Source of the DNA: Palsa-744 sp036498265
GTDB taxonomy: Bacteria; Actinomycetota; Thermoleophilia; Solirubrobacterales; Solirubrobacteraceae
Direction of reading: 5' to 3'
NCBI GenBank assembly: GCA_036498265.1
Contig: DASYFT010000030.1
Location: forward strand, 170,115-234,114
Length of the DNA: 64,000 nucleotides
Numbering within the stretch: the stretch's first letter is position 1; the number at the start of each line of letters is the position of its first letter. This document shows, in pieces, positions 50,280 through 58,388 of the stretch. Both the position numbers and the translations under genes were made by a program. The notes below the pieces were generated by a model that saw only the letters and a program-made list of their open reading frames with translations, was not told where the DNA came from and did no database searches.

Positions 50280-51589
50280 TCGCAACCGAGCTGGTCGCGC
50301 TCGTGTGTTGCGACCTCGGCGCGATCGTTCGCGGCCGCTCCGTGCCCGCGGGACGGCTGGACGAGCAGCTCCTCATCGGGGTCGGCTGGGTCCCCGCCAA
50401 CCATGCCCTGACGCCGCTCGGGCCGCTCGCGGACCCGAACCCGTTCGGCTCCACAGGAGACCTGCGGCTGGCCCCCGACCCGGCGACCCGCGTGAGGGTC
50501 GGCCCCGCCGACGGCGCCCCGGCGCTCGAGCTGCTCCTGTGTGACATCGTCGAGACTGACGGCGGTCCCTGGGAGTGCTGCCCGAGGGCGTTTCTGCGAG
50601 AGGCACTGGGGCAGCTCGCGGCCGAGCTGGACGTCCGCGCCGTCGCCAGCTTCGAGCACGAGTTCCAGCTCGTGCGAGAGTCGCGGCCTGCGCTGCCGTT
50701 CTCGCTGGAGGCGCAGCGGCGCGCCGAGCCGTTCGCCGGCACCGTCATGGCTGCGCTCGAGGAGGCCGGCACGCAGCCCGAACGCTTCTTCCCCGAGTAC
50801 TCCGCGGATCAGTTCGAGGTCCCCGTCGAGGTCGCCGAGGGCCTGGCCGCGGCGGACCGAGCGGTCGTCGTGCGTGAGGTCGTCCGCGAGGTCGCCCGCC
50901 GCGAAGGCGTGCGCGCGAGCTTCGCGCCACTGCTCGACCCAGCCAAGGCCGGCAACGGCGTGCACATCCACCTGGACCTGCGGGACGCCGCCGGGTCCTC
51001 CGTGCTCTACGACGGGAGCCGGCCGGCGGGTCTCAGCGAGCTCGGCGAGCGCTTCGCCGCGGGGATCCTCGCGCACGCATCCGCGCTGAGCGCGCTCACG
51101 GCGCCAAGCCCAGCCTCCGCGGCCCGCCTGCAACCCCACCGCTGGAGCGCCGGGGCGGTCTGCCTGGGGTTGCGCAATCGCGAGGCGCTGCTTCGCATAC
51201 CGTCGCTGGTCGGGCTCGGCGGAGGCGATCCCTCGCGCCAGCTGCACCTGGAGTACCGCGGCGCCGATGCCACGGCCAACCCGTACATCGCCCTGGCGTC
51301 GCTGATCCACGCGGGGCTCGACGGGGTGCGCTCCGAGCTGCCCGCTCCGCCGATCCTCGAACAGGACCCGGCGCAGCTGGACGCCGCCGAGTCTGAGCGC
51401 TTCGGGGTGGGGGCACTGCCGGCATCGCTCGAGGACGCCCTGCGTGCGCTGGCAGGCGACGAGGTCGCGCGCGGTTGGATGAGCCCGCTTCTCTACGAGG
51501 CCTACCTGAGCGTCAAGCGAGCGGAGGTGGCAGCGGCTTCCGACATCGATCTCGAGGAGCTGTGCGCGCGGTATGCAGCGATCTACTGA
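50276..51589 (+). CDS. Glutamine synthetase family ligase (gamma-glutamyl-amine synthetase-like)
   Basis: The 437-residue product has the GS catalytic core: ASFEHEFQLV near 125 (first Glu pair), FFPEYSADQFEVPVEVAEGL near 172, NGVHIHLDL near 225, RLQPHRWSAGAVCLGLRNREALLRIP near 285 and ADATANPYIALASLIHAG near 330. It is of the shorter PuuA/FluG-like type, not GlnA: the N-terminal beta-grasp has diverged (VCCDLGAIVRGRSVP) and no adenylylation Tyr loop is seen. Such enzymes attach glutamate to amines with ATP. GTG 50276 overlaps DUF6885 and the 3' end overlaps the M20 gene by 17 bp. The amine substrate is unknown. Confidence 0.82.
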   Translation: MIATELVALVCCDLGAIVRGRSVPAGRLDEQLLIGVGWVPANHALTPLGPLADPNPFGSTGDLRLAPDPATRVRVGPADGAPALELLLCDIVETDGGPWECCPRAFLREALGQLAAELDVRAVASFEHEFQLVRESRPALPFSLEAQRRAEPFAGTVMAALEEAGTQPERFFPEYSADQFEVPVEVAEGLAAADRAVVVREVVREVARREGVRASFAPLLDPAKAGNGVHIHLDLRDAAGSSVLYDGSRPAGLSELGERFAAGILAHASALSALTAPSPASAARLQPHRWSAGAVCLGLRNREALLRIPSLVGLGGGDPSRQLHLEYRGADATANPYIALASLIHAGLDGVRSELPAPPILEQDPAQLDAAESERFGVGALPASLEDALRALAGDEVARGWMSPLLYEAYLSVKRAEVAAASDIDLEELCARYAAIY

Positions 51590-52757
51590 GGAGCTGCTCG
51601 ACGCGCTGCTCGCCGGCATCGAGCGGGAGCTGCCTCGCGCGGTGGAGCTTCGCCATCGACTGCATGAACATCCAGAGCTGGCTCACGAGGAGGCGCGCAC
51701 CTCGGCGGCCATAGCGGCTGAGCTGCCTCTCGCCGGCGAGACCGTCGCGGGGACAGGGCGGATCGTGCGGGTGGGCCCCGCCGGGGCGCCGGTGGTGGCG
51801 GTGCGGGCCGAGCTCGATGGCGTGCCCGTAAAGGAGAGCACGGGAGCGCCGTTCAGCGCAGCCGGGAACGCCATGCACGCGTGCGGGCACGACGTGCACA
51901 TGGCCGCGCTCGTCGCGCTCCTGCGCTCCGCTCACGAGCTGGGCGGCGCGCTTCCGGCGTCGGTGATGGGGGTCTTCCAGCCCAGCGAGGAGGCTTACCC
52001 GTCAGGCGCGGAGGAGCTGGCACGCAACGAGCTTGCCGCGGCCGCGCCGGCGGCGATCGTGGCGGCGCACATACACCCGGAGCTGCCGTGGGGCACGGTG
52101 GCGCTCGACCAGGGCAGCGTCAACGCGTCGTGCGACTACGCGCAGATCACGGTGTCGGGGGAGCCGTCTCATGGCGCCTATCCGCATCTCGGGCGCGACC
52201 CGATCCTCGCGATCTCCCAGGTCGTCGTAGCGCTGCACGCCGAGGCGCCTCGGCGGATCGACCCGATGCATCCCGCCGTGCTGAGCGTCGGCGAGATCGC
52301 CGGCGGCGAGGCCGGGAACGTCATCCCGGCGAAAGCGCGCGCGCTCGCGGCGCTGCGTGCGCATCGGCCCGAGGATCGAGTGGCGCTTCGCCGGCTCGTC
52401 GAGGAGGTCGCCTCCGGAGTGGCCGCCGCGCACGGATGCAGCGCCGTCGTCGAGCTGGTTCCCGGCGAGCCCGCCCTCCAGAACGACCCCGCGATCGTCT
52501 CGCGCGCCCGCGCGATGCTGGCGCGCGCCGGCCTCGAAGCGGCGCCCGAATGGCGCTCATGCGGATCGGACGACTTCGCGTTCTTCGGCGCACTCGCTCC
52601 CGTCGCCATGGCGTTCGTGGGGCTACGGGGCGCTGACCGGTTCGAGGTTCGGCCACTGCACCACCCGGAGCTGCTGCCGCCCGACGACGCCGTGCGCGCC
52701 GTGGCACGGGTGCAGGCCGTGCTGTTCGTCGCTGCGGCGATCGCCGAGCACGCCTGA
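51573..52757 (+). CDS. M20D-family amidohydrolase
   Basis: M20D enzymes cleave N-acyl or amide bonds of amino acids with a two-metal centre. The 394-residue product has LRHRLHEHPELAHEE near 26-40, MHACGHDVHMAALVAL near 95-110, FQPSEEAYPSGAEEL near 130 (Glu pair), AAHIHPELPWG near 165, the dimerisation domain with SGEPSHGAYPHLGRDPI, and the last ligand His in PLHHPELLPPDDA near 370. ATG 51573 lies inside the ligase gene, so the three genes form one translational unit. In context it could hydrolyse a gamma-glutamyl or N-acyl intermediate. Confidence 0.88.
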   Translation: MQRSTEELLDALLAGIERELPRAVELRHRLHEHPELAHEEARTSAAIAAELPLAGETVAGTGRIVRVGPAGAPVVAVRAELDGVPVKESTGAPFSAAGNAMHACGHDVHMAALVALLRSAHELGGALPASVMGVFQPSEEAYPSGAEELARNELAAAAPAAIVAAHIHPELPWGTVALDQGSVNASCDYAQITVSGEPSHGAYPHLGRDPILAISQVVVALHAEAPRRIDPMHPAVLSVGEIAGGEAGNVIPAKARALAALRAHRPEDRVALRRLVEEVASGVAAAHGCSAVVELVPGEPALQNDPAIVSRARAMLARAGLEAAPEWRSCGSDDFAFFGALAPVAMAFVGLRGADRFEVRPLHHPELLPPDDAVRAVARVQAVLFVAAAIAEHA

Positions 52758-52796
52758 TCGTCCCGGCGAGGCGGCCGGCCCCGGTAGGATCGGGGC

Positions 52797-53351
52797 ATGT
52801 CAGATCGCCTCCACTTCACCGACTCCGACGAGGCGAACGCGCTGATCGCCGCAGATCCGATGGCGCTGCTCGTCGGTCTCGCGCTCGACCAGCAGGTCAC
52901 CGTGCAGCAGGCGTTCCTGGGACCGCTGCGGCTGCGCGAGCGGCTGGGCGCGATCGATGCGGACACGCTGGCGAGCGCGGACCTCGAGCAGGCGTTCCGC
53001 CAGAAGCCGGCCATCCACCGCTATCCGGCGAAAATGGCTGAGCGCGTCCACGACCTGGCCGTCCACCTGCGCGATAACTACGACGGCCGGCCGGAGCGCC
53101 TGTGGAGCGAGGCGCCCGACGCGAGCACGCTACGCGCGCGGATCGCGGCACTGCCCGGCTTCGGCGAGATGAAGCTGAAGACGCTCGCGGCGATCCTCGC
53201 GAAGCACTACGGCGTCGCCGTGGCGGAGGGGCTCGTGCCGCCCCATCCCACCCTCGGCGACGTCGACTCGCCGCAGGCCCTGCTCGACTACCAGGCGGCG
53301 AAGCGCGCTCACAAGGCTGAGTGGGCCAAGGCGAAGGCCGGCGCCAGCTAG
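52797..53351 (+). CDS. HhH-GPD-type base-excision repair family protein
   Basis: The 184-residue product matches an uncharacterised actinobacterial HhH-GPD family: ALLVGLALDQQVTVQQAFLGP near 24-44 (the usual glycosylase second helix), a helix-hairpin-helix ALPGFGEMKLKTLAAILAKH near 120-140, and HPTLGDVDSPQALLDYQAAKR. It is shorter than Nth/MutY and shows no C-terminal Fe-S cysteines. The HhH catalytic Lys of Nth is not evident, so a monofunctional glycosylase is likelier. ATG 52797 is used; it is 39 bp after the M20 gene. The stop overlaps the converging DUF899 stop (CTAG). Confidence 0.78.
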   Translation: MSDRLHFTDSDEANALIAADPMALLVGLALDQQVTVQQAFLGPLRLRERLGAIDADTLASADLEQAFRQKPAIHRYPAKMAERVHDLAVHLRDNYDGRPERLWSEAPDASTLRARIAALPGFGEMKLKTLAAILAKHYGVAVAEGLVPPHPTLGDVDSPQALLDYQAAKRAHKAEWAKAKAGAS

Positions 53352-54136
53352 TCGTAGCGCAGCTGGGTGAGGTCTTCGTGGGCTCCCCGGCCCTCCCGTG
53401 TCATGTCGAGCACGTTCCAGATCGGCCAGATCAGGTCCACGTGGCGTGGGCCCTGGCCGTCGTCGCGGGGAGCGAAGGCGAGCTCGCTCGCCCATGAATG
53501 ATGCAGCCTGTCGCCGTCGCGTATGAACACGTTGAGCACCGGGTACTGCTCTCCCTCCGGCGTCTCTCCGTGGTAGTCGCGGTTGTAGGTGTTGTTGCGC
53601 GAGGACAGGAGTCGTAGGTACCTCCACCCGCGCTCGCGCCCAAAGGTGGCGATCCTCTCGGGATCGGACTTGGCGATGACTGCGAGGTTGATGCGCTGGC
53701 GCAGATGCAGCGCGGCACCATCGAGCGAGTCCAGGATCGAGGTGCAGGAGGTACACGGCGTCTCGGCCAGGGGAAGCCTTCCCGTCTCGCCGGCCGGTCC
53801 GGGCCTCGTGTCGCTCGAGAAGCGAGGGAACATGAAGCTGTAGATCACCAGCGTGTCCTTGCCGGGCTCGAACAGCTCCGAGAAGCTCACCTCGCCGCCG
53901 CCGGCCTGCTCGAAGCGGTAGTCCTCGGGCACGGGGCCTCCGAGCGGCAGCTCGCGCCTTTGCTCGGCGACCCTCTCGATGGCACGCCGGAGATCGATCT
54001 CCGCATCCAGCAGCGCCTCGCGGTTGCGACGGTAGTCGTCTGACTCGCCCGGGAACCGGATGTCTCGATCGGCAGGCAGAGCGCGTGAGTGTACTTCGGG
54101 CGAGGGGAACGGGCAGACACCCGCCGGCGCATACAC
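53348..54136 (-). CDS. DUF899 thioredoxin-like protein
   Basis: The 262-residue product belongs to DUF899, a thioredoxin-fold family of unknown function. It has YRRNREALLDAEIDLRRAIERVAEQRRELPLGG near 33-65, VPEDYRF, FMFPRFSSDTRPGP near 100 and a CTSCTSILDSLDGAALHL segment near 128, where Cys-x2-Cys replaces the thioredoxin active site. The C-terminal RHVDLIWPIWNVLDMTREGRG is also typical. The first 20 residues before RDIRFPGES are poorly conserved, so the true start (ATG 54136) is uncertain. It is divergent from the MFS gene by 10 bp and converges on the HhH-GPD gene. Confidence 0.75.
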   Translation of the reverse strand: MYAPAGVCPFPSPEVHSRALPADRDIRFPGESDDYRRNREALLDAEIDLRRAIERVAEQRRELPLGGPVPEDYRFEQAGGGEVSFSELFEPGKDTLVIYSFMFPRFSSDTRPGPAGETGRLPLAETPCTSCTSILDSLDGAALHLRQRINLAVIAKSDPERIATFGRERGWRYLRLLSSRNNTYNRDYHGETPEGEQYPVLNVFIRDGDRLHHSWASELAFAPRDDGQGPRHVDLIWPIWNVLDMTREGRGAHEDLTQLRYD

Positions 54137-54146
54137 TCAGCAACCG

Positions 54147-55352
54147 GTGATCGGGACGAGCTCTGCGGGACGCGCCGGCATAGCCGCCTCCGCGGGTGTG
54201 TTCATCGCTGCGCTGCTCGCGTTCCTCGCCATCGGGGCCGCGCTGCCGGTTCTGCCCTCCTTCGTGCGGGGCCCGCTGCACGCGGGCGACGTGGCGGTCG
54301 GCGTGGTGGTCGGGGCGTTCGCTCTGACTGCGGTCGTCTGCAGACCACTGGCGGGCCGCCGCGCGGACCGTCGCGGCCGTCGCGGCGTGCTCGTGGGCGG
54401 GGCGCTTGCGATGTCGCTTGGCGGTGGCCTCTACCTCCTCTCCACCGGAGTCCCCTCGCTGATCCTCGGCCGGCTTGTCGTGGGAGCGGGCGAGGGCGCC
54501 GTCTACACGGCCGGCGCGACCTGGGCCGTGGACCTTGCGCCCCGCGACCGCCAGGGCCTCGCCCTCGGCCTGTTCGGGCTCGCGGTCTGGGGTGGCCTCT
54601 CACTGGGACCGCTCGCCGGCGAGCTGCTGCGCACGAGCTCCGGCTACGACGCGGTCTGGATCCTCACGGCGGCGCTGCCACTGGCGGGCGCCGCGATCGC
54701 CACGCGGATTCCGGAGCCGGCGCGCGGATCAGGCATCGATCGCCCGCAACCGGCGCTGCTGCCACGCGCGGCGCGCAGGCCGGGGGCTGCGCTGGCGCTG
54801 GCGAACATCGGCTACGCGGCGCTCGCCGGGTTCGTCGTGCTGCACCTGCACGCCCGCGGCATAGCGGGCGGAGCGACCGTCTTCACCGCATTCGCCATCG
54901 CCGTCTTCACGAGTCGCCTTGCCCTGAGCCGGGTGCCCGACCGGGCGGGCGCGACGCCCACGGCGACGGTCGCAGGTCTGCTGGAGGCAACGGGGCTCGT
55001 CGTGATCGCGCTCGCCGGATCCCTGCCGGTGGCGCTGCTGGGGGCCGTGATCGTCGGCGCCGGCTTCTCGATGCTGTTCCCCTCGCTCGCGCTGATGGTC
55101 GTCGGCGAGGTCGGAGAGGACAGTCGCGGCACGGCCCTCGGGGCGTTCACGGCGTTCTTCGACCTCGGCGTGGGCCTGGGTGGTCCGCTGGCCGGAGCCA
55201 CGGCGGCGCTCGCGGGGTACCCGGCTGTCTTCTACCTCTCGGCGGCCGCGGCCCTGTGCACCGCCTGGCTGGCCGCGACTGCACAGCGCACCGACGACGG
55301 CTCACTGCGCGACCCCGTACCCTCGCGGGCCGCCCAGCACGCGCCTACCTGA
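54147..55352 (+). CDS. Major facilitator superfamily transporter
   Basis: The 401-residue product has about twelve hydrophobic segments in two halves. MFS hallmarks are the loop 2-3 motif CRPLAGRRADRRGRRGVLVGG near 65-85, VGAGEGAVYTAGATWAVD near 112-130 (motif related to multidrug exporters) and a second-half GGPLAGATAALAGYPAVFYL. GTG 54147 is chosen; a longer frame extends into the divergent DUF899 gene. Substrate is unknown; the G-x-x-D-R-R-G-R-R loop is usual for drug and metabolite antiporters. The 3' end overlaps the DUF5996 gene by 8 bp. Confidence 0.85.
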   Translation: MIGTSSAGRAGIAASAGVFIAALLAFLAIGAALPVLPSFVRGPLHAGDVAVGVVVGAFALTAVVCRPLAGRRADRRGRRGVLVGGALAMSLGGGLYLLSTGVPSLILGRLVVGAGEGAVYTAGATWAVDLAPRDRQGLALGLFGLAVWGGLSLGPLAGELLRTSSGYDAVWILTAALPLAGAAIATRIPEPARGSGIDRPQPALLPRAARRPGAALALANIGYAALAGFVVLHLHARGIAGGATVFTAFAIAVFTSRLALSRVPDRAGATPTATVAGLLEATGLVVIALAGSLPVALLGAVIVGAGFSMLFPSLALMVVGEVGEDSRGTALGAFTAFFDLGVGLGGPLAGATAALAGYPAVFYLSAAAALCTAWLAATAQRTDDGSLRDPVPSRAAQHAPT

Positions 55353-56265
55353 CCGGCGGCGGGCTGCCCTCGGCGCTCGCGGCCAGCGCGGAGTCCCATC
55401 CGCACACGAGACAGGCGTGGCGGAACACCGAACGGGAGAACTCGAGCGCCAGCGCATGCGGGTCCGCCTCGGTCGCGATGTCGGCAACATCGAGGATGAA
55501 GAGGCCGAGCTCACCCTCCCACCGGGCCGCCGGCGGCGCGAGCGTCGCGCCGGCGAAGGCGTCCGGCGCCGGGTGCGCGTAGCCGTAGAACGCCGCTCGG
55601 CCGTAGCGCGGATCGCCGGGCCACCACCCCACCGCGACCTCCTTCGCATCCATCGCGTTGCGCATTATGAAGTCGTCCGACGGCGGGTCGGCGGGGTCCC
55701 CGGAGAAGAGGTTGACGGCCAGGTCGAACGACCCCCACCACGCGTTCACCGGAGTGCTGCGCCCGCGATACGGTGCGCGGTACGCCGTGAGTACGCCCGC
55801 AGCCTGCGTTGCCGCCGCGAAATAGAGCCGCACGTCCTCCGCGTCGTAGCGCGAATGCTCCTCGTCCTCGTCGAGCGGGACGCTCCAGGAGACCTCCTGC
55901 GGCCGCGGGTCGATCTCGACCTCGCCGCCCAGATCGCCGACCGCCGCGAGCACCTCGCGCGTGACCTGGGCAACCGAGCGGTCGGGCGTCAGAGCGATCC
56001 GGCGGAGTCCCCCGTCGCTGTGCTCGACGAGCGCCTCATGGGTCCGCAGGTCGAGGGTGACCACGATGCTTCCCGTCCCGTCGGGCGCGGGTAGCGGGAG
56101 GGTCTCCCAGCCGCGCGCCGTCAGGCGCAGTGCGGCATGCTGAAGCTCGGGCTCCGGCGGCGCCAAGCGGACGGCCAGCTTGCCGAGCAGCTGGGTGTGC
56201 GCATGGAGGGTGTCGCATGTCTCATGCCACTGGTCGTAGGACAGCACCGGCCACTGGCGAGGCAT
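55345..56265 (-). CDS. DUF5996 family protein
   Basis: The 306-residue product is of the DUF5996 type, unknown function. Family-like features are YDQWHETCDTLHAHTQLLGKLAVRLAPPEPE near 10-40, LPAPDGTGSIVVTLDL, VNAWWGSFDLAVNLFSG near 175, SDDFIMRNAMDAKEVAVGWWPGD near 200 and FYGYAHPAPDAF near 228. The many conserved Trp/His/Asp residues suggest an enzyme or sugar-binding fold, but this is not shown. ATG 56265 is the start; no signal peptide. It converges with the MFS gene. Confidence 0.75.
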   Translation of the reverse strand: MPRQWPVLSYDQWHETCDTLHAHTQLLGKLAVRLAPPEPELQHAALRLTARGWETLPLPAPDGTGSIVVTLDLRTHEALVEHSDGGLRRIALTPDRSVAQVTREVLAAVGDLGGEVEIDPRPQEVSWSVPLDEDEEHSRYDAEDVRLYFAAATQAAGVLTAYRAPYRGRSTPVNAWWGSFDLAVNLFSGDPADPPSDDFIMRNAMDAKEVAVGWWPGDPRYGRAAFYGYAHPAPDAFAGATLAPPAARWEGELGLFILDVADIATEADPHALALEFSRSVFRHACLVCGWDSALAASAEGSPPPVR

Positions 56266-56283
56266 GCGATCACCCTACCGCGC

Positions 56284-56787
56284 CTACCCGCCTTCGCCGC
56301 TTCGGGCTCCCTCTCCCGCTCGCCCCTGCTCGCCTTCTCCCGCTCGCCCCTGCTTGCCTTCTCCGCTCGCGCCGGCGTCGTGCCGGATCTCGATGCGGCG
56401 CGGCTGGGGTGGCTCGGGCCGAGGGATGCGTACGGTTAGAACGCCATGGTGCAACTCGGCGTCGATCGCATTCGGGTCGAGCCCGCGCGGTACGCGCAGC
56501 ACACGCTCGAAGCGCCCGAAGCGCCTCTCCACGCGTCGCCACGCGCGATCATCCTGCTCGTTGTCATACGGGAATCGGCGCTCGCCGCGGATCGTGAGGA
56601 CGTCGTTCTCGAGCTCGATCTCGAGGTCATCGGCGCTCACGCCGGGGACGTCCATCTCAACCTTCACCTCATCATCCTTCACCAGGACATCCGCGGGTGG
56701 TGTGTACATGGCCGGCATCGGGACCGCGCCCGAGCGGTTCACATCCCGCAGCCACGGCGCCAGCGGTTCAATGAGCATCGTCGCCAT
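56284..56787 (-). CDS. Hsp20/alpha-crystallin small heat-shock protein with repetitive tail
   Basis: This ATP-independent holdase binds unfolding proteins. The 167-residue product has an alpha-crystallin domain at about 30-125: VLVKDDEVKVEMDVPGVSADDLEIELEND, LTIRGERRF and HHGVLTVRIPRP (the last strand with the V-x-I-type edge). The C-terminal 35 residues are a Gly/Glu/Arg tail (GEGEQGRAGEG) coded by a 24-bp tandem repeat and unlike usual Hsp20 tails. ATG 56787 has AAAGGGG upstream. It lies in the stress island with a second hsp20 and a sigma factor. Confidence 0.9.
   Translation of the reverse strand: MATMLIEPLAPWLRDVNRSGAVPMPAMYTPPADVLVKDDEVKVEMDVPGVSADDLEIELENDVLTIRGERRFPYDNEQDDRAWRRVERRFGRFERVLRVPRGLDPNAIDAELHHGVLTVRIPRPEPPQPRRIEIRHDAGASGEGKQGRAGEGEQGRAGEGARSGEGG
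56312..56370. repeat. 24-bp tandem repeat in the hsp20 3' end
   Basis: A 24-base unit (TCTCCCGCTCGCCCCTGCTC...) occupies 56312-56335 and 56336-56359 with one difference, plus a partial third copy to 56370 that lacks one base. It encodes an eight-residue GEGEQGRA-like repeat at the end of the small heat-shock protein. Confidence 0.85.
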
Positions 56788-56904
56788 CTTCTTGGCCCCT
56801 TTCTAGGTCGTAGGCCACCGGTCGAGGTAGCCCTCTCGTCATTCGTCGCTAGGACGAGCCGCGCTCGCTTCAAACCGCTCCGCTCCCGACCCGCACCGCG
56901 CCCG

Positions 56905-56936
56905 ACGAGCGCCGTGCCACAACGAGCGCCGTGCCA
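56905..56936. repeat. 15-bp direct repeat upstream of hsp20
   Basis: ACGAGCGCCGTGCCA occurs at 56905-56919 and 56922-56936 (period 17), between the sigma-factor stop and the downstream hsp20 start, about 120 bp ahead of hsp20. It might be an operator or slippage product. Confidence 0.6.
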
Positions 56937-56980
56937 GGGAGCGCGTCCCCAACCGGCGCCGGACCGAGCCGGCAGCGTTC

Positions 56981-57868
56981 TCACGCGCATCGTCCCTCCG
57001 GACCGGCCGACCCCCTGTCGATGCCTTTGGCCACGAGGGCCGCGCGGAGCCCCTGGAGCGCCTGCTCCTCGATCTGGCGCACCCGCTCCGCGGATAGACC
57101 GAACTGGCTGCCGATCTGCCGGAGCGTCTGGGCGGGGCGGTCGACGCCGAAGTGATCCAGCAGCACCTCTCTCTCCCGCTCGTCGAGCGAGTAGGTCAGC
57201 CTGCGGACCTCGTCCGCGCCCACGCGCTCGACGACCTCGTCGTACTGATCCTCGCCCACGGGGTCGACGAGCATGTCCTCGGCGGTCCTGCCGCCGGAGC
57301 TGTCGGATCCGAGCGGCTCCTCGAGGCTCCGCGGCACGCGCTCGAGCGAGAGAAGCGTCTCCACCTGCTCGCGGGGCAGGCGCGTGGCGTCGGCCAGCTC
57401 GCTGCAGGACGGTTCGCGCATGTGGGCCTGCAGGTGCGTGTGACGCGCCCGCTTCACACGCGCCATCGCGCGCAGTGCCCGGTCCGAGAGCGCAACAGGC
57501 CGCGTGAGGTCAGCGACGAGCCCCTGCATCGCCTGGCGCACCCACCAGGAGGCGTATGCCCAGAACGGCGTGTTCATGCGGGGCTCATACCGCCGCAGCG
57601 CACGCAGCAGGCCGACGACGCCCTCCTGCATCAACTCGGCGTGGTCGACTCCCGGCGAGTTCCTGTAGATACGCGCAAGCGTGCCGATCGCAGGCATGAA
57701 CGCCTGAACCAGCTCCTCGCGTGCGATCGTGTCGCCGCGCGCCGCGGCGACCACGAGCCGCCGCTCGCTCGTGCTGGACAGGGCCGGCCACTGCGCCGAG
57801 CGGGGCGACGCACGCCACGGCTGCGTGGCGGTCGACTCCTTGGCGGGGTGTGAGAGTGACGCCTCCAT
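56981..57868 (-). CDS. Sigma-70 family RNA polymerase sigma factor (RpoD-like, short)
   Basis: The 295-residue product lacks region 1.1 and has regions 2 to 4. Region 2 reads HAELMQEGVVGLLRALRRYEPRMNTPFWAYASWWVRQAMQ near 100-140, with YASWWVRQAM the -10 recognition helix. Region 3 contains SCSELADATRLPREQVETLL, and region 4 reads YSLDEREREVLLDHFGV then LRQIGSQFGLSAERVRQIEEQAL near 255-280 for -35 binding. ATG 57868 follows the upstream hsp20 stop by one base, and its AAAGGGGA ribosome site lies within the end of that gene, so both are coupled. It is probably a stress (heat-shock-like) sigma factor; the target regulon is inferred only. Confidence 0.88.
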   Translation of the reverse strand: MEASLSHPAKESTATQPWRASPRSAQWPALSSTSERRLVVAAARGDTIAREELVQAFMPAIGTLARIYRNSPGVDHAELMQEGVVGLLRALRRYEPRMNTPFWAYASWWVRQAMQGLVADLTRPVALSDRALRAMARVKRARHTHLQAHMREPSCSELADATRLPREQVETLLSLERVPRSLEEPLGSDSSGGRTAEDMLVDPVGEDQYDEVVERVGADEVRRLTYSLDEREREVLLDHFGVDRPAQTLRQIGSQFGLSAERVRQIEEQALQGLRAALVAKGIDRGSAGPEGRCA

Positions 57869-57869
57869 C

Positions 57870-58334
57870 TCATTCCCCTTTGACCTGTACCTGGCGCGGC
57901 CTCGACCCCTCGGGCTTGGGGATGCGGACGCTGAGGACACCGTCGTGGAGATCGGCCTTGATCCGCTCGGCGTCGGCTTCCCCGGGCAGCGTCACGCGGT
58001 ATTCGAACTGCCCTACCCGCCGCGTGCGGCGGCGGAGGATCCCTCTGCGCTCCCGCTCCTTGATCTCACCTGAGATCACCAGCTGGGAATCGCGGACGTC
58101 GACGTTCACATCGCCTCGTTTGACGCCGGGAACCTCGGCCTCGACGATCCAGGCGTCCTCCGTCTCTTCGATGTCGACCGGGGGCGCCCAGGCCCCTCCG
58201 TCGAGCCCCGGGGCCGTGGCCACGCTGTCCAGCAGCTGGGACATCTGACGGTTGAGGTCTTCTAGTTCGCCGAACGGGTCCCAGCGGGTGCTGGGCTCCG
58301 TCGGTGTTTGGGTGCGACGCGTTGCCAACGCCAT
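57870..58334 (-). CDS. Hsp20/alpha-crystallin small heat-shock protein, operon with sigma factor
   Basis: The 154-residue product has a short polar N-terminus containing RWDPFGELEDLNRQMSQLLD near 17-36 and an alpha-crystallin domain: PPVDIEETEDAWIVEAEVPGV, VNVDVRDSQLVISGEI, GQFEYRVTLPGEADAERIKA and LHDGVLSVRIPKPEG. This is the standard heat-shock holdase layout. ATG 58334 has an ideal GGAGGAG upstream; a longer frame lacks one. The stop at 57870 is one base from the sigma-factor ATG, so holdase and sigma factor are made together. It is not a close copy of the other Hsp20: domain sequences differ throughout. Confidence 0.92.
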   Translation of the reverse strand: MALATRRTQTPTEPSTRWDPFGELEDLNRQMSQLLDSVATAPGLDGGAWAPPVDIEETEDAWIVEAEVPGVKRGDVNVDVRDSQLVISGEIKERERRGILRRRTRRVGQFEYRVTLPGEADAERIKADLHDGVLSVRIPKPEGSRPRQVQVKGE

Positions 58335-58388
58335 CTCGACTCCTCCAGAGTTGAACTTGGACAGTTGGATCGCTGCGCGGCTCGCCAC

